From: CAZIPN01 sp964541225
GTDB lineage: Bacteria; Actinomycetota; Coriobacteriia; Anaerosomatales; JAAXUF01
Reading direction: 5' to 3'
Length of the DNA: 20,475 nt
Assembly: GCA_964541225.1 (NCBI GenBank)
Contig: CAZIPN010000032.1
Location: forward strand, 1 to 20,475
A program made the translations under genes and the position numbers. Position 1 is the first letter of the stretch. Each line of letters begins with the position of its first letter. Under the pieces are notes generated by a model. That model was given only the letters and a program-made list of their open reading frames with translations, was not told the DNA's origin and made no database searches. This document shows, piece by piece, positions 15,325-20,475 of the stretch.

Positions 15325-15921
15325 ATGGACGGCTCGTTGAGTTCGTCGAACGGGGATGCGGCAGCGGCGGCGGTGAGCGTGATAGGCGGCCTCGTGTTCT
15401 GCTACATCTTGTTCATCCTGCTGATTGTCGCGGCGATGATCTTCATCTACTACAAGATCTTCGAGAAGACCGGCAATAGCGGATGGATGGCGCTCCTGAT
15501 GCTCATCCCGCTCGTCAACATCGGAATGATCATCTACCTCGCGTTTTCCGATTGGCCTGTCTTGCGCGAGAACCGCGATCTCAGGGCGCGGCTAGGCTAT
15601 GGCGCGCAGGGCTATCCCGCTGGGGGTGGCTACACAACGCCGGTGCCGACCTACACGCCGCCGAGCGCTCCCGGTTACGCGCCGCAGCCTCCGCCACAGC
15701 CGGTGCCAGCGATGGCTCCGCAACCGGCACCTCAACCGGTGCCGATGGCTCCGCAGCCCGCACCTCAACCGATACCCCAGCCCGCCCCGCCGATGGCTCC
15801 GCAAGCGGTACCACCCGCACAGCCGATGCCGCAGGCGGCACCGCCAATGGCCGAGCCACCCGTCGCACCGGAGCCGCCGTCTCAGCCGGAGCCGCCAGAG
15901 CAGCCGGGCTCCGAGTCCTGA
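15325..15921 (+). CDS. DUF5684-type membrane protein with proline-rich tail
   Basis: The 198-residue protein has two hydrophobic segments, at about residues 15-40 and 55-75, separated by YKIFEKTGNSGWMALLMLIP, the pattern of the DUF5684 family of small actinobacterial membrane proteins. From about residue 95 the chain is almost only Pro, Ala, Gln, Val and Met in repeats such as PQPAPQPVPMAP, which should be an extended, flexible tail. ATG at 15325 is chosen because GGAAGGGGAG precedes it. The next gene, an EamA permease, starts 6 bp after the stop, so they may be co-transcribed. The family has no established function that I know. Confidence 0.85.
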   Translation: MDGSLSSSNGDAAAAAVSVIGGLVFCYILFILLIVAAMIFIYYKIFEKTGNSGWMALLMLIPLVNIGMIIYLAFSDWPVLRENRDLRARLGYGAQGYPAGGGYTTPVPTYTPPSAPGYAPQPPPQPVPAMAPQPAPQPVPMAPQPAPQPIPQPAPPMAPQAVPPAQPMPQAAPPMAEPPVAPEPPSQPEPPEQPGSES

Positions 15922-15927
15922 GGCAGG

Positions 15928-16857
15928 ATGGACTGGCGTCGCGAACCCAAGACATGGCTTGCTCTCGCAATCACGCTCGTGCTGTGGGCCTCGGCGTTCG
16001 CTGGCATACGGGAAGGAATGCGCATCACTGCCGCGGGAGGCGTTGGTCCTGACGGCTATGGTCCAGGTGAGCTAGCGCTGCTCCGCTTCGCCACGGCGTC
16101 AATCGTGCTGGCGGTCTTTGCCATGATCACGCGGTTGCGCATGCCAAGCCTGCGCGATCTTCCTGGTATCGCCGTCGCGGGGGTCGTCGGGATCAGTGCG
16201 TATCACATTTCGCTGAACTTCGGCGAACAGACGGTGAGTTCGGGAGCTGCGGCGCTTCTGATCGCAGCAGGTCCAGTCTTCGTCGCGCTCATGTCGATGG
16301 TGTTCCTTGGCGAGCGACTAACCGCAGCGGGCTGGACCGGCGTCGGCGTGGCATTTGTCGGCGTGGCGATCATCTCAGTGGGCGCTTCGGGAGGCATGCG
16401 TTTCTCGCCGGGGGCGCTCTTCGTGCTGTTCTCGGCGTTCACGACGGCCGCGTACTTCGTGCTGTCCAAGAGGCTGCTGCGCCGATACACGCCGCTTGAG
16501 TTCACGTCCTACGCCATTTGGGCCGGGACGATTCCGATGCTGATCTTTGCGCCGAGTTTCGCTCGGCAGGCTCAGCACGCTGCGCTTTCGGCGACTCTGT
16601 CCGGGGTCTACCTCGGCATCTTTCCAGCCGCCATTGCCTACGTGTTGTCGAACTACGCGCTTGCACGGATGCCCGCTTCGCTGATGACGACGTTTCTGTA
16701 CTTGTCTCCGGTGCTCGCCGCGCTGATCGCATGGGTGTGGCGCGGGGAAGTGCCGACGGCGCTCACGATCCTCGGAGGGGTGGTGGCGATAATCGGCGTC
16801 ATTCTGGTGCAGACGTGGGGGCAGGTCGAGAGCGCGGGCGCGCATGAAGCAGGCTAG
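15928..16857 (+). CDS. EamA-family (drug/metabolite transporter) permease
   Basis: The 309-residue protein has ten hydrophobic segments arranged as two EamA repeats, at about residues 10-150 and 160-300. The first repeat opens with LVLWASAFAGIREG and contains the GEQTVSSGAAALLIAAGPVF stretch; the second ends with GEVPTALTILGGVVAIIGV, both characteristic. Members export amino acids, metabolites or drugs from the cytoplasm. The start at 15928 follows the DUF5684 stop closely. The gene runs convergent into acyP and the two stop codons share the bases CTA. Substrate is unknown. Confidence 0.92.
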   Translation: MDWRREPKTWLALAITLVLWASAFAGIREGMRITAAGGVGPDGYGPGELALLRFATASIVLAVFAMITRLRMPSLRDLPGIAVAGVVGISAYHISLNFGEQTVSSGAAALLIAAGPVFVALMSMVFLGERLTAAGWTGVGVAFVGVAIISVGASGGMRFSPGALFVLFSAFTTAAYFVLSKRLLRRYTPLEFTSYAIWAGTIPMLIFAPSFARQAQHAALSATLSGVYLGIFPAAIAYVLSNYALARMPASLMTTFLYLSPVLAALIAWVWRGEVPTALTILGGVVAIIGVILVQTWGQVESAGAHEAG

Positions 16858-17132
16858 TAGCGAATCTCGAATCGAGTGAGACCCTCGGGCGTCTCGTCGT
16901 CGGTCTCCTCGATCGCGGTCACGACAGCGCGTTCGGGTCCTCGGCGAGTCCAGGTGACAGCTGCCGAGACGGCCTCGGGCTCTCCCTCGAAGACGGCCTC
17001 CACGCGCCCGTCGGGCATGTTGCGCACCCAGCCGGCCACGCCCTGCTCGCCAGCCATGCGGCGTGTGCTCTCGCGGAAGAAGACCCCCTGGACTCGGCCG
17101 TCCACGACTACTCGCCTGCGAATCGTCGCCAT
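16854..17132 (-). CDS. acyP: Acylphosphatase
   Basis: This 92-residue enzyme is of standard length. It hydrolyses acyl phosphates such as acetyl phosphate or carbamoyl phosphate in the cytoplasm. The catalytic R20 in GRVQGVFFRE and N38 in GWVRNMPDG are both present, as is EAVFEGE. CGGAGG lies before the ATG at 17132. Its stop codon overlaps that of the convergent EamA gene. It is divergent from trhA with a shared 84-bp intergenic region. Confidence 0.95.
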   Translation of the reverse strand: MATIRRRVVVDGRVQGVFFRESTRRMAGEQGVAGWVRNMPDGRVEAVFEGEPEAVSAAVTWTRRGPERAVVTAIEETDDETPEGLTRFEIRY

Positions 17133-17161
17133 CGCGTCCTCCGTGAAACTGAACCGGGCGG

Positions 17162-17167
17162 TATAGT
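17162..17167 (+). promoter_or_regulatory. Candidate -10 box for trhA
   Basis: TATAGT is one change away from the consensus TATAAT and lies 55 bp before the trhA start, in the short divergent region. No convincing -35 box is found at 16-18 bp. The reverse strand reads TATACC nearby and may serve acyP. Confidence 0.35.
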
Positions 17168-17216
17168 GATACGTCGAGCACGTTCAAGATAGTACTTCCT
17201 GCAGCGGAGGTCGTCC

Positions 17217-17897
17217 GTGGTCGATCGCGAGGTCAAACATCCGCGCCCCTACACCCTGGGCGAGGAGATCACCAATAGCATCATCCACGGCGTGGGCGTG
17301 ACGCTGTCGATCGCCGCGCTCACCTTGCTGATCGTCTTTGGTGTGCAGGCACATGATGGGTGGGTACTCGGCGCTGCGATCGTCTACGGGGTTTCGCTGA
17401 TGCTTGAGTACGCGGCGTCCACGCTCTACCACTCATTTCCGTGGCCGCGTGCCAAACATGTCTTCAAGATCCTCGATCACGCGGGCATCTACCTGCTCAT
17501 CGCGGGAACGTACACGCCGTTCACGCTCGTCACGCTTCGCGATGCCACGCTCGGACCTGTGGACCACGTAGGGCTGTGGCTCTTCGGCGTGGTGTGGGCG
17601 TTCACGGTGGTCGGCATATCGGTGGAGGCAGCGTGGGCTTATCGGCCGAGATGGGTCTCGGCGGTCGTGTACCTGGTGATGGGCTGGCTTGTCGTCGTGG
17701 CTATCCAGCCGCTTGTCGCAAGCATCGCCCCGGCAGGCCTGTGGCTCTTGGTAGCGGGTGGTCTGTGCTACACCGTCGGGACCGTCTTCTACGTGCTCAG
17801 GCGTGTACCGTACATGCACGCGGTCTGGCACGTGTTCGTGCTGGCGGGCAGCATTCTGCACTTTCTCGCCGTGCTCATGTACGTGATCGTTCGCTGA
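17217..17897 (+). CDS. trhA: TrhA / hemolysin III family membrane protein (PAQR superfamily)
   Basis: The 226-residue protein has seven hydrophobic segments. The family motif is split as usual: ASTLYHSF with Ser and His near residue 70, LDHAGIYLLIAGTYTP with the Asp, and HAVWHVFVLAGSILHF with the His residues near the end. These residues bind a metal in related receptors. Bacterial members have been linked to membrane energetics and lipid homeostasis rather than haemolysis. The GTG start at 17217 has GGAGG (17206-17210) six bases upstream. It converges on the molybdopterin-domain gene. Confidence 0.93.
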   Translation: MVDREVKHPRPYTLGEEITNSIIHGVGVTLSIAALTLLIVFGVQAHDGWVLGAAIVYGVSLMLEYAASTLYHSFPWPRAKHVFKILDHAGIYLLIAGTYTPFTLVTLRDATLGPVDHVGLWLFGVVWAFTVVGISVEAAWAYRPRWVSAVVYLVMGWLVVVAIQPLVASIAPAGLWLLVAGGLCYTVGTVFYVLRRVPYMHAVWHVFVLAGSILHFLAVLMYVIVR

Positions 17898-17916
17898 TGA
17901 CGCAGCTGACGGCGAC

Positions 17917-18624
17917 CTACTTTGCGCCAGGCACGGGAGCCGTGTTGTCGTAGCCTCGTTGCTCCCAGTAGCCGCGGAAGCGCGTGTCGTTTGAGACCTC
18001 GATGCTCGTGACCCACTTCGCCCACTTGTATCCAAACTGGTCTTCGGCGACCACCTGGAACGGAAACCCGCGTTCGGCCGGCATTGCGACGTTGTTCATG
18101 CGATAGGCGAGCAGGATGTTGCGGTTGACGATGAAGTCGAGAGGCAGCGATGTCGTGTATCCGTCGTAGCAGCGAAAGATGACGATCTTGCCGCTGTGAT
18201 CGTAGCCAGCTTCCTGCAGGAGGTCCTTGATCTTGACGCCCTGCCACAGGTAGGTGACCGCCCAACCTTCCACGCAGTTGAGTGTTGTGACCTTGCGATA
18301 CGAGGGCATCGACGTGACCTCGTTGTAGGTCAGAGAGAGTGGTTTCTTGACCAGTCCTGTGACGATGAGCCGGTACGTGCGCGTGTCGACGTGCTGCGGA
18401 CCCTTGATGGAGTTCTCCGGCTCGCGCGCGACTGCGTCGAGCTTCTTGCCGAGGTAGTTGTTGATCTCGACCTTGCCGAGATCGGCCACTGGAGGAGCGG
18501 TCGTGAGCTTCGCTGCGGCAGGCGGGATTGGGGTGGCGCTCGGCGGGATCAGAGAGCACGCGCCGACTGCCAGCCCGCTTGCCAACATCGCAAGGAAGAA
18601 CAGCGGTCGCAGGAGGAGCCTCAT
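17917..18624 (-). CDS. Molybdopterin-binding domain lipoprotein oxidoreductase (YedY/SUOX-like fold)
   Basis: The 235-residue protein has a lipoprotein signal with lipobox VGAC and C23, a Pro/Ala/Thr-rich linker to about 50, and a single oxidoreductase molybdopterin-binding domain. C117 in LNCVEGW is the expected molybdenum ligand, and FRCYDGYTTSLPLD, RMNNVAMPAERGFPFQVV and FGYKWAKWV are typical of the family. It should sit outside the membrane and carry out a two-electron redox reaction whose substrate is unknown. No separate membrane cytochrome partner is encoded nearby. The start codon overlaps the stop of the thioredoxin-NHL gene (ATGA), so the two are translationally coupled. Confidence 0.9.
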   Translation of the reverse strand: MRLLLRPLFFLAMLASGLAVGACSLIPPSATPIPPAAAKLTTAPPVADLGKVEINNYLGKKLDAVAREPENSIKGPQHVDTRTYRLIVTGLVKKPLSLTYNEVTSMPSYRKVTTLNCVEGWAVTYLWQGVKIKDLLQEAGYDHSGKIVIFRCYDGYTTSLPLDFIVNRNILLAYRMNNVAMPAERGFPFQVVAEDQFGYKWAKWVTSIEVSNDTRFRGYWEQRGYDNTAPVPGAK

Positions 18625-20054
18625 GTGAGCTCCACCTCCGAGAGCGAGCCTCCTTCACCGACCACGACGATGCGATGGTTGCCGGTATCGGCGACTACTA
18701 GAGTGGCGCCGTCGGAGGAGATTCCGGAAGGCTCGCGCAAGTGGCCGGCCTCGCCGGCTTCGCCTTCCCATGCGCGCGACTCGCGGGTCGCAGGATCGAT
18801 GCGCTTGAGGCGATCGTTGTATGTGTCGGCCACGGCAAGCGCTCCAGCGTGCACGGCGAGATCCTCGGCATGCTGGAGTTGCGCGTGGCGGCCAGTGCCG
18901 TCCCTGTCGCCGAAGGAGAACAGTCCCCTGCCGACGATCGTGCGCACTCCGGCGGCCTCCTCGGCAATGCGAATCGCTGAGGACTCGCTGTCCGCGAACG
19001 CCACGCCTGAGCCCAGCGACGCCACGCCAGTCGGCTGTGCAAGCAGGGCGCGGTCAAGCGGACCGTCGATGAGCTCCTCGTCGCTGGTTCCCGCCCACGG
19101 GTGGGCCTCAAGCGAGGCCGGGTCGAGTTGCCAGAGTTGATGCGAGCCAGCCATGCCGATGATGAGGCTGCCTCGGTGAGACGTGAGCCCCCAAGGCGAA
19201 CGCACACTGACGGAAGGACCGGGTCCTCCTGCCGAGGTCCTGTCGGCGAGTTCTCCCGTGCCGAGTACTCTCTGACGCTCGCCATCTTCGCCGATCCGCC
19301 ACACCGACTGTCCCGCTCGGTCGGCGACATACAGCGCCCCGCCGAGCAGCGCGAGACCCTGCGGTTCCTCGAACTCGTCATGCTCGGCGACCACGCGCGC
19401 GCGTGGGCCATGGGCGTGAGCGAGCGGACCGTGCTCGAGGATGCAGTCGAGCACGCGCCCGTGTCCGGTGTCGGAGATGACAAGCCGGTCGCCGTCAACG
19501 AGAACGCGGCCGGGAAAACGCAGGGTGCCCTTCGCACGCGGCTGGGGCTCGGCGATGGGGTCTCGGCCGTGGTTCAGGGTTCCACGGCGTTCAGCTTCAG
19601 ACGCTGCCGCTTCGATGGAGCGCACCATCTCTTCGAGGGGAAACTCGCCCGGCTCTCCACCAATGAGTTCGCCCTGCGTGTTGAGCAGTGCGGCTGTTGG
19701 CCATGCTTGGACCCCATATGAGCGCCAGACGCGGAACCGCCGATCATTCACGACGGCGTGTGCGACGTCTTGGCGATCACACGCTGCGGCGAGGTTGGCC
19801 GTGATGCGCTCGTGGGTGAACTTGCCAGAATGTACGCCGATGACGGTCAGCGTATCGGCAAACCGCTGCTCTAGTTCGCGAAGCCTTGGCTGAAGGTGCC
19901 GACAGTTGATGCAGCCATAGGTCCAGAAGTCGAGCAAGACGAGACGGCCCCGCAAGTCAGAAAGGCGCACAGTGCGGCCACCCGTGTTGATCCAGTCGAG
20001 GCTTTCTACGAACTCAGGTGCCGCAAGTGCTTCAATCCATCCGCTAACGCTCAC
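18621..20054 (-). CDS. Thioredoxin-like protein with NHL-repeat propeller (NHLRC2 type)
   Basis: The roughly 477-residue protein starts with a thioredoxin-like domain (about residues 15-145) carrying a CINC redox pair in FWTYGCINCRHLQP, where the two Cys are near 48 and 51. A beta-propeller of NHL repeats follows, seen as recurring segments such as VADRAGQSVWRI, VADTYNDRLKRI and VADTGNHRIVVV. This order is that of NHLRC2. The frame extends to a GTG at 20069, but GTG at 20054 has GGAG five bases upstream and is preferred. There is no signal peptide, so it is probably cytoplasmic. It is the first gene of an operon with the molybdopterin-domain lipoprotein. Confidence 0.9.
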   Translation of the reverse strand: MSVSGWIEALAAPEFVESLDWINTGGRTVRLSDLRGRLVLLDFWTYGCINCRHLQPRLRELEQRFADTLTVIGVHSGKFTHERITANLAAACDRQDVAHAVVNDRRFRVWRSYGVQAWPTAALLNTQGELIGGEPGEFPLEEMVRSIEAAASEAERRGTLNHGRDPIAEPQPRAKGTLRFPGRVLVDGDRLVISDTGHGRVLDCILEHGPLAHAHGPRARVVAEHDEFEEPQGLALLGGALYVADRAGQSVWRIGEDGERQRVLGTGELADRTSAGGPGPSVSVRSPWGLTSHRGSLIIGMAGSHQLWQLDPASLEAHPWAGTSDEELIDGPLDRALLAQPTGVASLGSGVAFADSESSAIRIAEEAAGVRTIVGRGLFSFGDRDGTGRHAQLQHAEDLAVHAGALAVADTYNDRLKRIDPATRESRAWEGEAGEAGHLREPSGISSDGATLVVADTGNHRIVVVGEGGSLSEVELT

Positions 20055-20401
20055 TTGAACTCCACTCACGCGGTCGTCCAGGCTGGTGACGGGTATCTTC
20101 CCTCGTCAGGGACAACCTCACTCAGCGGGTTTGCCGGTTCCGAAGCCAGGGTTTGGTGGATCGCCGAGGACCAGCGAGGTGTGGTGCGATGGGCGGGGCT
20201 GTCGCGTGCCAGAAAAATCCAGAAGTGGAGCTAGTCTCTACTAAGTGGCTCTCGGGGGATGTGCTATTCTTCAGGTTGTGTAATGTGTGTCGGACTTTCA
20301 CGGATAGCAGAAAACCGGCGCCAGAAGTTACACTTCGAAACGGCGCGCATCGTTACGCTTCGCGAGCGCGACCATGACCGATACCCGCACGTCCCGCACG
20401 C
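20055..20401. other. Intergenic region at the right edge
   Basis: Apart from the candidate extended -10 at 20265-20270 and a small hairpin GAAGT-TAC-ACTTC near 20322, I see nothing that can be named. The region must hold the promoter of the leftward thioredoxin-NHL operon. Open frames here look like chance reading through non-coding DNA. Confidence 0.4.
20265..20270 (+). promoter_or_regulatory. Candidate extended -10 promoter
   Basis: TATTCT is preceded by TGC, which gives the extended -10 form TGnTATTCT. It points right, towards the possible partial gene at the edge. No good -35 box is visible. Confidence 0.3.
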
Positions 20402-20475
20402 ATGCGGCGGAGGGCGGACGAGAACGTGTACGACCTAGAAGGGGTTCTCGGACCCTCGGTCACGCAGTTCGTCGA
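20402..20475 (+). CDS. Possible start of a gene cut by the window edge
   Basis: From the ATG at 20402 the frame stays open to the end and reads MRRRADENVYDLEGVLGPSV and on, which looks more like real protein than the Arg-rich alternative frame from 20374. An in-frame stop lies just before it, so the start is at or after 20402; a GTG at 20426 is possible. No strong ribosome-binding site is seen for the ATG. Too short to name. Confidence 0.35.
   Translation, partial: MRRRADENVYDLEGVLGPSVTQFV

Noticed and set aside
20374..20475. Alternative partial frame from ATG 20374
   Set aside because: The peptide is Arg/Thr-rich and looks like a shadow; the frame from 20402 reads more like ordinary protein.
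1..20475. CRISPR arrays, insertion sequences, prophage or integrase next to the tRNA
   Set aside because: No regularly spaced repeats, no transposase or integrase frame, and no second copy of the tRNA 3' end were found in the window.

Overview
The window looks like a chromosomal segment of a high-GC Gram-positive bacterium, most likely an actinobacterium of the Coriobacteriia/OPB41 type. The basis is high GC, frequent GTG starts with clear Shine-Dalgarno sites, lipoprotein signals, a CeoB/CeoC-like pair of RCK proteins and a DUF5684 protein. The phylum call is an inference; no marker gene is present. I see no phage, transposase or CRISPR array.

Layout. Positions 1-1200 hold tRNA-Ala(TGC) with its terminator and a leftward lipoprotein of unknown function. 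Positions 1200-4220 are read leftward: an acetate-uptake (SatP) family protein, its terminator, about 500 bases of non-coding DNA that folds into a chain of helices (candidate structured RNA), three GC-rich dyads, a strong hairpin, and a monofunctional catalase. Positions 4546-11498 form a potassium-transport island: an acidic protein, two tandem KimA-like K+ permeases, a small membrane-anchored protein, and two leftward single-unit RCK (TrkA-type) proteins. Positions 11700-15203 hold a three-gene ABC-2 exporter operon preceded by a 15-codon leader ORF whose hairpin covers the ribosome-binding site of the ATPase gene. Positions 15325-20054 hold a DUF5684 membrane protein, an EamA permease, an acylphosphatase, a TrhA/hemolysin III protein, and a leftward pair made of a thioredoxin-NHL protein and a molybdopterin-domain lipoprotein. 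A partial gene may begin at the right edge.

How the genes fit together. The RCK pair next to KimA permeases, with no TrkH or KtrB in view, resembles the ceoBC neighbourhood of Mycobacterium tuberculosis and suggests that these RCK proteins gate KimA. The kimA pair arose by tandem duplication of a unit that included the 3' end of the acidic-protein gene: a scar of that end survives between the two copies, and the 3' parts of the two genes are far more alike than their 5' parts, which suggests gene conversion.

The strongest candidate for something undescribed is the minus-strand structured RNA around 3056-3555. Three of its helices need G-U pairs that exist only on that strand. The second is the leader-peptide and hairpin arrangement in front of the ABC exporter.
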